DNA of 64,000 nt, from positions 1,116,001 to 1,180,000 of the forward strand of contig NZ_JAVDUJ010000001.1 of assembly GCF_031456295.1 (NCBI RefSeq), read 5' to 3'. This DNA is from Arcanobacterium_A hippocoleae (GTDB lineage: Bacteria > Actinomycetota > Actinomycetes > Actinomycetales > Actinomycetaceae). The notes under the pieces were generated by a model. It was not told the DNA's origin. It saw nothing but the letters and a program-made list of their open reading frames with translations, and made no database searches. Positions within the stretch are counted from its first letter, which is position 1. Each line of letters begins with the position of its first letter. Positions 1-9,432 of the stretch are shown here, one piece after another. A program made the translations under genes and the position numbers.

Positions 1-806
1 GTCGCAGTTTAATTCGTAAAAATGGTCTTACTGGGCCTCCATATAATCGGAAAGTGGGTGCTGAGGTTTTGCAGCGGATTCGCGACGAGGGGCCTGCCAC
101 CCAGGCGATGTTGAGCAAAACTCACGGCACCGGCTGGGATCGTAGTAGTGAAGTGAAAGTCGCCTGCGAATGGTTATTGAGCTTTGGCGACTTGGCTGTG
201 GTAAGCCGGGATGAACGTTGGCAAAGAATTTACAGCACCCCTGAACAAGCAAATTTGCCAGCTGGTGAGGTTTTGAGCGTTGAGGAAAGTCTACGAAAAA
301 CAGTAGATATCGCATTGGATGCTCTGGGCATCGCAACGCTCAAAGATGTTTATGATTACTTTCGATTCCCGAAAGACCCACGAATTGCCGAATACTGCTA
401 TGAAAAAGGTTTTATTCCGGTCAGTATTGAAGGGATTAAAGATACCTGGCTGGTTAGTGAACACTTGCTCAATGCAGTTGACGAACTTGATTGGACCAGT
501 TCTCAGATTGTGGTGCTCTCACCTTTTGATTCACTCATTTGGCATCGCCCACGGCAGCTTGCCCTGTTTGGCAAGGACTATCGGCTCGAAGTTTACAAGC
601 CAGCGCATAAACGCGAATTTGGCTACTTTTCCATGCCCCTGCTGAGCAATGAAGACATTATCGGACGGATAGCTGCCAGAGTTTCAAATGGCAACGTAAC
701 GGTGGAAAATCTGGAAATTGTCGATAGCGTCAATCCAGGTTTTGTCGAAAGCAAAGTTAGAGATATCCTCCAACTTTGGACAGCTCCTCTTGAAAGCGTA
801 AAGTGA
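1..806 (+). CDS. YcaQ/AlkX-type winged-helix DNA glycosylase, 5' part outside window
   Basis: The reading frame is already open at base 3 and stays open to the stop at 806, so the gene begins before the window; a GTG at 54 is only an internal codon. About 268 residues are visible. The C-terminal half carries the segment SPFDSLIWHRPRQLALFG followed by a YRLEVY and FGYFSMPLL stretch, which is the hallmark of the winged-helix HTH_42 family that includes the interstrand-crosslink glycosylase YcaQ (AlkX). Family members are usually near 400 residues, so roughly 130 N-terminal residues are missing. The family unhooks DNA crosslinks or other bulky adducts in the cytoplasm. The MFS gene follows after 7 bases, suggesting co-transcription. 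The family assignment is good; the substrate is unknown. Confidence 0.8.
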   Translation, partial: RSLIRKNGLTGPPYNRKVGAEVLQRIRDEGPATQAMLSKTHGTGWDRSSEVKVACEWLLSFGDLAVVSRDERWQRIYSTPEQANLPAGEVLSVEESLRKTVDIALDALGIATLKDVYDYFRFPKDPRIAEYCYEKGFIPVSIEGIKDTWLVSEHLLNAVDELDWTSSQIVVLSPFDSLIWHRPRQLALFGKDYRLEVYKPAHKREFGYFSMPLLSNEDIIGRIAARVSNGNVTVENLEIVDSVNPGFVESKVRDILQLWTAPLESVK

Positions 807-813
807 GCAGATA

Positions 814-2040
814 ATGTACAAAGAGATTCTTTCCGATCGTGAAGCTTCACCACTGCTTCTAGCGATCAATTTCAGTCGTTTAGCTGCAGGTTTGGTGCCA
901 TTCGGTCTAATCGCTTTATATGCCAGCAAACATGAGTACATGTTTGCTGGCATTGCATCATCGCTGCTGATGGCAGCAGGTGCACTCACTGCGCCATATA
1001 AAGGCAGGCTGATCATGAGGTTTTCACCGCTCAGGACAATTGTTCCTATGTCTGTCGGATATTGTTCATTCATGGCGCTTGGCGCATTTCTTAGTTATGT
1101 TGATCAGCCATTTCATATTGCCGTAGTTTTTTTGTTTATTGGAACATTGTTAGTCCCGCCAACTCCTGCCCTCGTACGAACGTTATGGACACGCATTGCT
1201 CAAAACGACGATTTTAATCGCGCACTTCATGCACTTGATTCTGTGGCTGAAGAACTCGTGTTTGCTATAACTCCGTTGATTACTGCTCTTCTATGGTCTA
1301 CTGTCGGAGCATTTTGGGCTATTCCGCTCGGTCTATTATGCGGATTCATGGGCACGACAGCGCTGATTATTTTAGCTGGGAGAAAGGAGGTATCTACTCG
1401 TGATCTGATAATTAATCAATCAAGAGTCGATACAGCAATGGCTCCCAAATCTCCAAAAAGTAATTTCCGCTCGATTTACCTCAATCGAGCTACCTGGGGA
1501 ATTCTTGGTCCAATTCTTGGTCTTGGCTCTGCGATGGGTGCTTTAAGTATTCTACTCACCAAGTGGTCTGAAGCATCGCTAGGTGAACAATCCGCTTCTG
1601 GCATCTTTCTCAGTATAATCAGTTTTTCTGGATTTTTCGCAGGCTTATTCTTCGGAAAAATAAAACCCAGGTCACTTAGCATCAGCTCTCAATACCAAAT
1701 TGCATCACTTTCTATCGCAGTCGGAGTAGTATTTATATCACTCGGATCCAGGCTACTATTTGTTGTTATTGGCTCAATAGTTTTGGGTTCTGCTATGACG
1801 ATCATGTTCATCATTTCTTTCGTGCTTATAGGTGAACATTATAGAGAAGCGCAACAAACAGAGATGAATGCCGCTATCGGAGCATCATATGATATTAGTA
1901 GTGGTCTTTCGAATCTGTCCGCAGGTTTTTTACTGTCACAAGTCGGTTTGACCTCTTCGCTTAATGCCTTAAGTATAATCCTTGTGCTGCTGACAGCAAT
2001 GTCTTTTCTTATAGAAACTCCGAATAGTCACAGGGAGTGA
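814..2040 (+). CDS. MFS-type membrane transporter
   Basis: A 408-residue protein with about twelve hydrophobic segments spread along its length, typical of a major facilitator superfamily permease of the inner membrane. The segment PYKGRLIMRF after the second or third helix resembles the loop 2-3 region of MFS drug exporters, and the C-terminal half repeats the six-helix pattern. ATG at 814 follows the upstream stop by 7 bases and the 3' end runs into the thiamine-diphosphate enzyme gene, so the transporter and decarboxylase subunits are probably one operon. Export of the decarboxylase product or of a related antimicrobial is a possible role, inferred only from the neighbourhood. Substrate unknown. 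Confidence 0.8.
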   Translation: MYKEILSDREASPLLLAINFSRLAAGLVPFGLIALYASKHEYMFAGIASSLLMAAGALTAPYKGRLIMRFSPLRTIVPMSVGYCSFMALGAFLSYVDQPFHIAVVFLFIGTLLVPPTPALVRTLWTRIAQNDDFNRALHALDSVAEELVFAITPLITALLWSTVGAFWAIPLGLLCGFMGTTALIILAGRKEVSTRDLIINQSRVDTAMAPKSPKSNFRSIYLNRATWGILGPILGLGSAMGALSILLTKWSEASLGEQSASGIFLSIISFSGFFAGLFFGKIKPRSLSISSQYQIASLSIAVGVVFISLGSRLLFVVIGSIVLGSAMTIMFIISFVLIGEHYREAQQTEMNAAIGASYDISSGLSNLSAGFLLSQVGLTSSLNALSIILVLLTAMSFLIETPNSHRE

Positions 2041-2045
2041 GATAC

Positions 2046-2525
2046 ATGTTTGATTCTGTACTCTCGCCATCTTATATGCTGAATAATTGCTACGATTCCT
2101 TTCCTTTGGTTCCATGTTCAGAATTGAACGACATGGTTGAATTAATTAATCTCAACGATGTCTTCTTCTGTTCACGTGAGGAAGAAGCTATTGCTATTGG
2201 TGCTGGATTGTATATAGCAAGACGTCGTCCTCTTGTGATGATGCAATCTTCTGGTCTAATGTCTTCTTTGAACACATTAGGCTCTCTTGTTATTGCATAC
2301 GGTATTCCACTCGTAATCGCTGTAGCGTTGAGAGGTGGTCGCGGTGAGTGCAACCCAACGCAAATTCCTGCGGGTTTTGCGGTTAAGTCAACTCTTGCAA
2401 CTATGGGTTGTAAAATAGTGACTGCTTCGTCAAGTGAGGGGATCGATGTTTTATGCAAAATATCATCTAAGCCCTTACCTGCACGTTTTGGATCTGCTCC
2501 AACTGCTGTTCTCATTGAGGGATAG
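2046..2525 (+). CDS. Thiamine-diphosphate decarboxylase, PYR-domain subunit (ComD/Ppd-like)
   Basis: A 159-residue protein matching the N-terminal pyrimidine-binding half of phosphonopyruvate or sulfopyruvate decarboxylases. The segment REEEAIAIGAGLYIA contains the conserved Glu that activates the thiamine cofactor, and SGLMSSLNTLGSL and RGGRGECNPTQ fit the family. ATG at 2046 is chosen because AGGGAG at 2032-2037 lies 8 bases upstream; an in-frame GTG at 2037 would overlap the transporter stop. The next gene supplies the other half, so the active enzyme is a split two-subunit form like ComDE. No PEP mutase or sulfolactate dehydrogenase gene is visible, so the substrate (phosphonopyruvate, sulfopyruvate or another 2-oxo acid) is unresolved. 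Confidence 0.75.
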   Translation: MFDSVLSPSYMLNNCYDSFPLVPCSELNDMVELINLNDVFFCSREEEAIAIGAGLYIARRRPLVMMQSSGLMSSLNTLGSLVIAYGIPLVIAVALRGGRGECNPTQIPAGFAVKSTLATMGCKIVTASSSEGIDVLCKISSKPLPARFGSAPTAVLIEG

Positions 2526-2527
2526 TA

Positions 2528-3115
2528 ATGAATCAGAAACCAATTGATATAAAATACTTGTTTACTAAGCTAAACACCCACTCCACGACCTTGCAGGTTG
2601 TATGTCACCTGGGGCCTACAGCTTTTCTTGCAATGGATCTTTTTCCTGAGGGAGTAGTTTTGCCTTTATATGGTTCTATGGGCATGGTGTTACCTGTCAG
2701 CCTTGGTTTGGCCCTTGGGTCAAAATGTAAGATTGTCGCTGTTGAGGGAGACGGTAGTCTGCTAATGAATCTTGGAGCTGTTGCAACAGTCGCGACAGCT
2801 TCCCCTCCAAATATGCTTTGCCTTATTTTAGATAATGGAGGATATCAGACAACCGGTGGACAGCCTACAGCTTTTTCTGGAACACAAGGCATCTTCAGCG
2901 TACTTGAAGCCTCTGGATTTAAGCATTTGAGGGAAGCTACACAAGATAATATTGATGACGCTTTGGCATGGGGACTCGAGCCCGGACTGAGAGCCGTAAT
3001 TTGTAAAACACTTCCACTAGATTACCCATTTAGGGATCGTCTCATTTCCCCTATTGATTCCATCGTCGCTTTCCAGAACATTAATGAGTTTAACGCCAAT
3101 GAGAATCTTCACTAA
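2528..3115 (+). CDS. Thiamine-diphosphate decarboxylase, PP-domain subunit (ComE/Ppd-like)
   Basis: A 195-residue protein matching the C-terminal diphosphate-binding half of the same enzyme family. The cofactor and magnesium motif is visible as EGDGSLLMNLGAVATVA followed about 25 residues later by LDNGGYQTTGGQPTAF, the GDG...DN pattern typical of phosphonopyruvate and sulfopyruvate decarboxylases. GSMGMVLPVSLGLAL just before it is also conserved. It starts 2 bases after the stop of the PYR-domain subunit, implying translational coupling and a heteromeric enzyme. Decarboxylation of a 2-oxo acid with a phosphono or sulfo group is the likely reaction; the exact substrate cannot be read from sequence. 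Confidence 0.78.
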   Translation: MNQKPIDIKYLFTKLNTHSTTLQVVCHLGPTAFLAMDLFPEGVVLPLYGSMGMVLPVSLGLALGSKCKIVAVEGDGSLLMNLGAVATVATASPPNMLCLILDNGGYQTTGGQPTAFSGTQGIFSVLEASGFKHLREATQDNIDDALAWGLEPGLRAVICKTLPLDYPFRDRLISPIDSIVAFQNINEFNANENLH

Positions 3116-3285
3116 TGAGCCATTACGTTTTAAATTGAAAAGTTTGTGAGTCTTATGGTAGCTAGTCTGGGATCGGCTGGCAAGATTGGTGTTGGCTGTT
3201 ATTGCTCGTGACTGAAGTGGTCTGGGTTTTGTTTTGTTTGAGTGGATGGGAAGATCTGGGTTGTGTTAGAGAAGTTTGATTGAGG

Positions 3286-4270
3286 TGTGAAGGATTGTGT
3301 GGTTCGTTTGGTTGAGGATTGGATCTTTGCTGAGGGGGCGTCGATTCAGGTCGCGTGTGAGGTTGTTGTTCCTAAGTTTGGGGTCTGTTGGCATACGGCT
3401 AGGTAGTGGGTTCAACAAGCCCGATGTTCAGGTACGTTCAGGATAGTAGAAGAATATGTGATCGCTGAAAACGCTAGGTTACGACGTGAGAGTCAAGAGT
3501 TACGTGACAGTAACGAGATTTTGAAATTGGCGTCGGCTTTTTTCGTTTCCGCACTTGACTCGAAACGTCGTAAATGATCGTGTTTATTGATGGATATCGT
3601 GATCGTTTTCTGGTCGAGTTCATTTGTGCGACGTTAAACTAGGAGCGTGAGGGAGGTTTCATTACTTCGCGTGGGTATCGCGGGTGAAGGCCTGTCAGTT
3701 CTCGGCTCGAGTCAAGCGTGATTGGCAACTCATCGAGTTCGTCTGCAAAACCCCATAAAGAGAACTACGCGGTCTATGGGTTGCTGATATTACGTGCGTT
3801 AAAACTCGTGCTGGTTTCGTCTACGCGGTTTTTGTTACCGACGTTCTTTTCAAGGAGAATTGTGGGATGGGTTTTATCGAACTTGATGCGGACCGAAGCT
3901 CTGTCCTTGCAGGTGTTGAATCAAGCAATCCGTAATGCTCACTCAACCACTAATCTAATCCATCACAGTGACCATGGCTCTCGGTACGTCTCGTTGGTCT
4001 ACCATGAGCGTCTCACACGGGCTGGTATTGGTGAGTCAACGGGCAGTGTAGGGGATTCGTGGGATAACGCGTTAGCTGAAAATGTTAACGGCTCGTACAA
4101 ATAACGAGCTTATCCATGCTTGCTTGTGGGACAATGTCCTTGAGGTCGGGATCGCGACCTTTGAGTGGGTGACCTGGTGGAACACGTGCTCCTACACGAG
4201 AACCTTGACTCCCGCACGCCGCAGGAAATCGAGGAAGAGTACTGGTGCCGACATAAATCGCCATCGATAA
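3286..4270 (+). pseudogene. IS3-family transposase remnant 1 (orfA and orfB, broken)
   Basis: Translated fragments in changing frames spell a decayed IS3-family transposase. An orfA-like part near 3286-3577 reads CVVRLVEDWIFAEG, then, after an in-frame stop, ENARLRRESQELRDSNEILK, the usual leucine-zipper end of orfA. An orfB-like part follows: fragments at 3718-4104 include HHSDHGSRYVSL and GSVGDSWDNALAENVNG, which carry the second Asp region and the last Glu of the DDE core, and 4082-4270 continues with HACLWDNVLEVGIATFEWVTWWN in another frame. Several frameshifts and stops make it non-functional. It resembles IS3 relatives common in actinobacteria. Terminal repeats could not be defined with confidence. 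Confidence 0.8.
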
Positions 4271-4321
4271 CGGAAAACAAGGTAAACACCTAGAAAGAAA
4301 ACCCAGACTACTTCAGGCCAA

Positions 4322-5493
4322 GGGTTTAAGAATGATGCGATTAGCCTTGTGGAGTCGGGTATCGCGGTTAAGTAGGTTGCTAGGGATCTGGGGGTAGGCC
4401 GGGGAACATTGTAGGCCTGGTTGCGTTATCATCGTCTATCTGAGCATGGTTTGCCGTTATCATCAGCTTCGGTTGATGGTGGGGATTTAAGTAAGGCTTT
4501 GAAGCGGATTCGTGAGTTGGAGATGGGAAACGAGGTGTTGCGTCGGGCGGCGGCGTATTTAAGCCAGGCGAATCTGCCCCAAAATGATTTACCCGCTTGT
4601 ACGTGAGCTAGCCGCCCAGCGTTTCCTGTTCCATATCCTGGTACGGTTTTCTTGCCGGGTGTTAAAGATTAGCTGGCAGGACTACTACAAGTGGGTTAAA
4701 CAACCAATATCTAGACTCGAAATGCAAAATCGGGCGCTTATTGAGCGGCTGGCCTATTTCCATGGTGAAGATCCTTATGTCGGGTATCGGATACTTGCCG
4801 ATGATCTTAACGATGAACACCAATCCCAAGGCCGGCCAATGGTTTGTGAGCGTCGGGTATGGAGATTGTGTAACAAGGCAGGGGTCGCATCACAGATAAT
4901 TCGCCGTAAGGGAGGCTACCGTAAGGCTGGTATCCGGTTCATGATGACCTACTTAAGCGTGATTTCACAGCTTCTGGTCCGAACCAAGTGTGGGTAACAG
5001 ATATTACCGAGCATCACACTAGGGAAGGGAAAGATGTATATATGTGCGTTCAAGGATCTGTGGTCGAATCGGATCGTTGGCTTATAGTATCGACAAGCGT
5101 ATGAAAGCACGTATCGCGGTTAACGCTCTAGAAATGGCGCTCCAGCATCGCGGCTACCCCCCCCAAGGCGTGATTATTCATTCGGATCGAGGAAGCCAGT
5201 TCATCTCTAAATCCTTTACCCGCACGCTGGAAACCAACCAGCTGCAAGGATCTATAGGGTGGGTCGGGGCTTGCGGCGGTAATGCGGCAATGGAATCATT
5301 TTGGTACTTACTGCAAAAGAACGTCCTAGACTCTAAGACCTGGCAAACCCGTCAAGAACTACGCCTAGCGATCATTTCCTGGATTGAAGGCAAATACCAT
5401 CGCAAACGCCGCCAACGCAGACTCGCCAAACTCACACCCATCGAATACGAAACAACATACAATCAAAACGCGAGCAACCAGCTCGCAACATAA
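4322..5493 (+). pseudogene. IS3-family transposase remnant 2 (orfA and orfB, broken)
   Basis: A second, different IS3-type element follows directly. The orfA part (about 4325-4606) has in-frame stops and ends with LKRIRELEMGNEVLRRAAAYL. The orfB part begins at 4584 (MIYPLVRELAAQRF), continues through DPYVGYRILADDL, then shifts frame near 4935. A DDE first-aspartate segment (NQVWVTDITEHHT) lies in another frame, and the catalytic remainder at 5044-5493 includes VIIHSDRGSQFIS and GNAAMESFW, the second Asp and the Glu regions. At least two frameshifts break it. The two adjacent dead IS copies mark a region that has absorbed foreign DNA repeatedly, next to the defence genes. Confidence 0.82.
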
Positions 5494-5647
5494 CCATACA
5501 AACCGTCAACCAAACCCGTATTATGAAAATCTGCCTGTAATAGCTAGTTTGTAAAGTGGAACAAAACCTAGCCCACTCCACCTTCACGTTTCGAGACGCG
5601 AGCCGTTGTCGCTCGATTCGGAGGTCTAACGAGGCATGATAGTCGCG

Positions 5648-8212
5648 CTACGTTAGCAATCCATTTGGCCAATGCTTCTCGTGGTTCTTCCGCAGCTTGC
5701 GGAGATCCCCAAACACCACCTTGAGATCAGCTGAAGATGGCACATCGTTGTCGTGGTTGCCAGGATTTAGCAGGCTCTTCCAGCGTCTCCAACGTCCGGG
5801 CTCATCGGGCGACAAAGCATACGGGCGCACCTCATTTTCTAGTTCTCCAAGTGTTTTCTCCCTGACTTCCGAAACTCGGGTTGGGGCGCCGTCTTCGGTC
5901 CGGTTCGTTGCGATGATTTGCTTAGCTAATCGCTCTGCCGCGCAGCGCAGGTGAAGGGAAGCGTTTTTGCGTCCGCCAAGGGTTCTGCTGCCAATCAAGT
6001 CCTGTGCAGTGGCCATGTAGTTACCAAAGACGTCGCCCTCGTCCGTTGTCTCTGTCCCCTCGCATGGCTCAGTGAGAGAGAGTCGATAGTGCTGGATGCC
6101 CATGTGCGCATACCGTTCCCTCACGGCGACTTGGAGCTTTGGGTTGTGGGTCAGAAGTATCACCTGGATTTCTGAATCGATCAGCTGCCCGAGAGTCAAG
6201 TCCGCGAATGTTTCCGTATGGTCTGGGTCAAAACCGGGTAGAGGGTCGTCGAGCATAACAATGGGGATCCCAGCAAGTACTTGACGTGCCAAGAAGGCCG
6301 ATAGGCCGAGCGCATTCAACTGGCTGTCGCTAAACACGCCGATGGCTGATCGTTCCTCGGGTGCTTCACCTTCTGCAGGAGACATCGTTGCGGATAGGTT
6401 AACAAATCGGCGTCCTGACGCCCTGCGCTCCACCCCGCCAAAACCGATCAGCTCGGAAGGTCGAAGTGAAGACCACCACCGCTCGATCTCTGCTCCCATC
6501 TGATCGAATCGACGATCGATCAGAGATTTCTCGGCACTGCTTAGCGTTCGCGAGACCTTCGATAGGCGTCGCTTAGCGTCTGTCCTACGCGCTTCGCAGG
6601 AAAGCTGGCTCCATAACATGTCCACATTTGCTCCGAGCCGCAGAAGTTCACGCGTTCCTCCCGGCAACTTGACGGCCAGCAACTTATCGCCAAGTTCATC
6701 GCGAAGCCGCGAAACAACACCTTCGGATTCAGCGCACATTGCAGCCAGCTTCTCTGCCACCGCGCGCACTTTCAGTAAATCATCGCTCAACGAACGCCCC
6801 AGCTGCTTCCTAGCGGCCACGAGGACCAACAAGTCCTCGGCACGGGTCAGCATGTCCTTGCATTCGGTCCTCAGTGACTTCAGAAGGCTCTTGAACGACT
6901 GAAAGCGCTCGCGAACACCGTTCGTCCCTAGAAGGGAGACTGAGTGCTGACTTCCAGAAAGGAGCTCACGCAGTCGATTCTCGTTCGCTTCCCACTGTTC
7001 GTCGCTCCAGTTCAGGCAGTCGGGCGCTATCCCTGACCACGCATTGGAGTACGCCCTGATGTCGCGTTCAAGAGCACGAATATCTGTGGCCAGATTTTCG
7101 GAAGCCTCATTCAGTTCAGATTGTCCCTTGAGGGAGGCTTTGATCTCGTCAATCCGAGAGACCGTGAGTCGGCCATCTTCGCATACAGGGCAAATCGTCG
7201 GCTTGGAGATCCCCGAGTACCGCTCGTTGTGAACCAGGGCCTGAAATAGTGTTGCCAGTTCCGCTGTGCTTTCACCAGATTCAGCCAGCCTCGTCTCGTA
7301 CTCAGTTGCGGCTGCCGAGTATGTGTCTACCGAAGGCAGCTCCGTAAGCTCTTCTACAGGCAAGCTAATGGAACGCAAAGGGAAGACGTCCTCCTCTGCC
7401 TTTCTCTTTCGCTCCGCCAGTGTCGCCAAGGAGTCGTCAAGATTTTCAGTCGCGACACCGAGAAACGAGATCGTCGTCTGATGCATCGCCTTTCGGAGAG
7501 AGTCTTTCGTCTTTGATTTCAGCGCTACCTTCACATCAGGTGCCAGTTCTGGAGCTATGTTTGCGAGTTCCCTCAACGTCGACGGTAGTTCGAGGGTAGG
7601 AAGGTTTTCCAGATGCTGCTTGGCTTCCCGGAGAGCGGTAGACGCGACCTTGAGGTCGTCCAATGAGAGAACTGCACTGAAGTACTCTGCGCGTTTCTGA
7701 GGTTCGGTGCTAAGCGCGTATCTCAAGTTGTGCTGAAGCAGAACAGGGGCTTGCATTGGCTGCGGACTCAACAGACTGCCGAATGCGTCGAAGGTTTCGA
7801 CTGACTCTCCATCGATCGTTATGCGGCTTTCGCAGTCTTTCGATTGGTCAAAGTCCTTCAAGAGAGAGCGCCTCACAGTTCTTACGGAGCCATCGCCATA
7901 CCTAAAGTCGCCCTCTACCCACACGTCCTCCACTGGATCGAGGTGGACGTTTGTTAGCACTCTGTCGTACTCCGATTTCGCCCCACCGAACATGCTACGA
8001 CGGCTTATTTGGCCAGAAACCAAGAACTCGAAGGCTTCCGCCGTGGCGGTCTTCCCTTGGCTGTTCTCGGCGCTGATAAGGGTGATTGGCGAATCTGTGT
8101 TGATCTCACGAACTTCGGTCCCATACGACCTGAAGCCGTGGATTCTGAGCCGAAGAAGCCAAACAGGAGCGGCTGGGGTTTTGGAAAGCTCAGCCATTTC
8201 CTTAGTCTCCAT
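5648..8212 (-). CDS. Zinc-hook ABC/SMC-type ATPase, RloC/RecF-like
   Basis: An 854-residue protein with an N-terminal ATPase lobe (RIHGFRSYG; a Walker A variant AENSQGKT at about residues 50-57 in which the first Gly is Ala), long coiled-coil regions, and a Rad50-type zinc hook CPVC near residue 340. A C-terminal lobe has a signature-like FSDSQLNALGLSAFLA, Walker B IVMLDDP and an H-loop LLTHNP. About 130 further residues follow, ending with NPGNHDND and a charged helix. Long zinc-hook ATPases next to type I restriction genes recall the tRNA anticodon nuclease RloC, but I cannot confirm its nuclease triad. ATG at 8212 overlaps the 55-residue gene upstream; another in-frame ATG lies at 8197. 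Defence role inferred. Confidence 0.7.
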   Translation of the reverse strand: METKEMAELSKTPAAPVWLLRLRIHGFRSYGTEVREINTDSPITLISAENSQGKTATAEAFEFLVSGQISRRSMFGGAKSEYDRVLTNVHLDPVEDVWVEGDFRYGDGSVRTVRRSLLKDFDQSKDCESRITIDGESVETFDAFGSLLSPQPMQAPVLLQHNLRYALSTEPQKRAEYFSAVLSLDDLKVASTALREAKQHLENLPTLELPSTLRELANIAPELAPDVKVALKSKTKDSLRKAMHQTTISFLGVATENLDDSLATLAERKRKAEEDVFPLRSISLPVEELTELPSVDTYSAAATEYETRLAESGESTAELATLFQALVHNERYSGISKPTICPVCEDGRLTVSRIDEIKASLKGQSELNEASENLATDIRALERDIRAYSNAWSGIAPDCLNWSDEQWEANENRLRELLSGSQHSVSLLGTNGVRERFQSFKSLLKSLRTECKDMLTRAEDLLVLVAARKQLGRSLSDDLLKVRAVAEKLAAMCAESEGVVSRLRDELGDKLLAVKLPGGTRELLRLGANVDMLWSQLSCEARRTDAKRRLSKVSRTLSSAEKSLIDRRFDQMGAEIERWWSSLRPSELIGFGGVERRASGRRFVNLSATMSPAEGEAPEERSAIGVFSDSQLNALGLSAFLARQVLAGIPIVMLDDPLPGFDPDHTETFADLTLGQLIDSEIQVILLTHNPKLQVAVRERYAHMGIQHYRLSLTEPCEGTETTDEGDVFGNYMATAQDLIGSRTLGGRKNASLHLRCAAERLAKQIIATNRTEDGAPTRVSEVREKTLGELENEVRPYALSPDEPGRWRRWKSLLNPGNHDNDVPSSADLKVVFGDLRKLRKNHEKHWPNGLLT

Positions 8213-8369
8213 CTACCCAGCCATCAACGACAGCTACTACTCCGGAAACTGCGTCCTCAGGGGTTTTGGCTGCACCGATGGCAGCGAGGACACTGTTGAG
8301 GTCATCGGTCCTGTCAGACTCAATGACCTCTGCCTCTAAAGCCTCCAGGTTCGGAACTAGGTCACTCAC
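8202..8369 (-). CDS. Small acidic protein overlapping the zinc-hook ATPase gene
   Basis: A 55-residue frame begins with GTG at 8369, 11 bases after an AGGAGA ribosome-binding site on the minus strand, and ends with TAA at 8202, so its last codons overlap the ATPase start at 8212. The sequence is acidic (VSDLVPNLEALEAEVIESDR at the start) and shows no recognised domain. The overlap suggests translational coupling with the ATPase and possibly a partner or antidote role, which is inference. Its small size leaves some doubt that it is a real gene. Confidence 0.5.
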   Translation of the reverse strand: MSDLVPNLEALEAEVIESDRTDDLNSVLAAIGAAKTPEDAVSGVVAVVDGWVDGD

Positions 8370-8504
8370 TCAACAATCACTCTCCTAGCTCGGCTTCCAC
8401 AAACCTGCCCGCAATGACAAAAGCCCGCGGAGAATATCCGTCGTCCGTAGAAAAGCCACGACCCGGTCTCTTCAGTTGAACCACTACCTCTCATTTTAAA
8501 CCAG

Positions 8505-9185
8505 TCAGGCCACAAGCGCAAAGCCAGCGCTGAAATGTATCCAATCCGGTCGGCTAGTTTCCAGCACACGTCCTTCGAATGGTTGCAGCATTTCCACGAG
8601 CGTTTGGACGACAGAACGCGGCGTGTAGAAGGCTCCGCCTTCCTTACCTGTTTCTTTTCCTGCAAACTGTCCGAGAAAGTATTCGTAGACCGAGCCGAGC
8701 ACGTCGTCGGAACCATGATCAGCGTCCGAGCCGAACCCGATTGTGCCGATGAGATCGACTAACCCGCCGAGGCGTTTCTTGTCTAAACCTTCGCGACTGT
8801 AGTTGCGTGGGAGGACGCCTCGCAGCGTCGGGTTTTCCCGTTCAATCAGCTGCATCGCTTCATCGATGAGCTGGCCGATCTCTGGTTGCTTGGCTTGATC
8901 TTGTAGATGGTGCCAGCGTGCTCCTTCAGGTACCCAGAAAACGTTGTGTCCCGCGTATTCGTCACGGTCTTCGAGGAAGTCTTCGAACTGGGCCTCGTCG
9001 ATGCCATCTTCGCGTAGTTCATCTTTGAGCGCTGCGCGACGTTCCTAGAAACGGTCAGAGACATACTTGAGGAACACCAGACCCAACACGACGTGCTTGT
9101 ATTCTGAGGGCTCTTGGTTACCACGAAGCTTGTCGGCCGCGTCCCACAGTTTTTGTTCTAGGGTTTTCTTACTTTTAGCGGCCAT
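8505..9185 (-). pseudogene. hsdM: Type I restriction methylase remnant (truncated hsdM)
   Basis: Reading the minus strand from ATG at 9185 gives the typical HsdM start (KTLEQKLWDAADKLRG, then HVVLGLVFLKYVSDRF), but an in-frame TAG interrupts it just after SDRF near 9045. The frame resumes with ERRAALKDEL, DDVLGSVYEYFLGQFAG and GGAFYTPRSVVQTLVEML. After the Gly-Arg-Val near 8565 the homology stops, just before the SAM-binding DPxxGSGG motif and the NPPF catalytic motif, and an unrelated tail runs to a stop at 8505. No hsdS or hsdR is visible. The methylase is therefore dead by both a nonsense codon and a deletion. Its ATG overlaps the end of the Xre gene, so it was once part of that operon. 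Confidence 0.85.
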
Positions 9186-9432
9186 TCGCTTCTCCTTGTT
9201 GTTCGAGGGCTGTTACGTCTTGTGTGTTATCGGTCGGGATGGTTTCGAGGATGTCGAACAGGTCGCAGTCGAGAGCGTTGCAGATCTTGATCAGGACATC
9301 GGTGGTGATGTTTTCATCTTTGCCAAGCTTCGCAATGGAACCCGCGCTGATCTTGGCGGCGACTTGCAGGTCTTGCTTCCTCATGCTTTTATCGATGAGG
9401 AGCTTCCACAATGGTTTGTAGCTGATCTTCAT
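9175..9432 (-). CDS. Xre-family helix-turn-helix regulator
   Basis: An 85-residue Cro/C1-type repressor: KISYKPLWKLLIDKSMRKQD, an HTH with ISAGSIAKLGKDENITTDVL, then ICNALDCDLFDILE, the usual closing helix. ATG at 9432 is chosen because it makes an ATGA overlap with the ABC ATPase stop; an upstream start would lie inside that gene without homology support. Its 3' end overlaps the hsdM start by 11 bases (ATGGCCGCTAA). It probably autoregulates the defence operon; the fourfold GTCTCA repeat at 12524-12562 is a candidate operator. Xre genes of this short form often precede hsdM in type I loci, so it may originally belong to the restriction part. Confidence 0.85.
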   Translation of the reverse strand: MKISYKPLWKLLIDKSMRKQDLQVAAKISAGSIAKLGKDENITTDVLIKICNALDCDLFDILETIPTDNTQDVTALEQQGEANGR

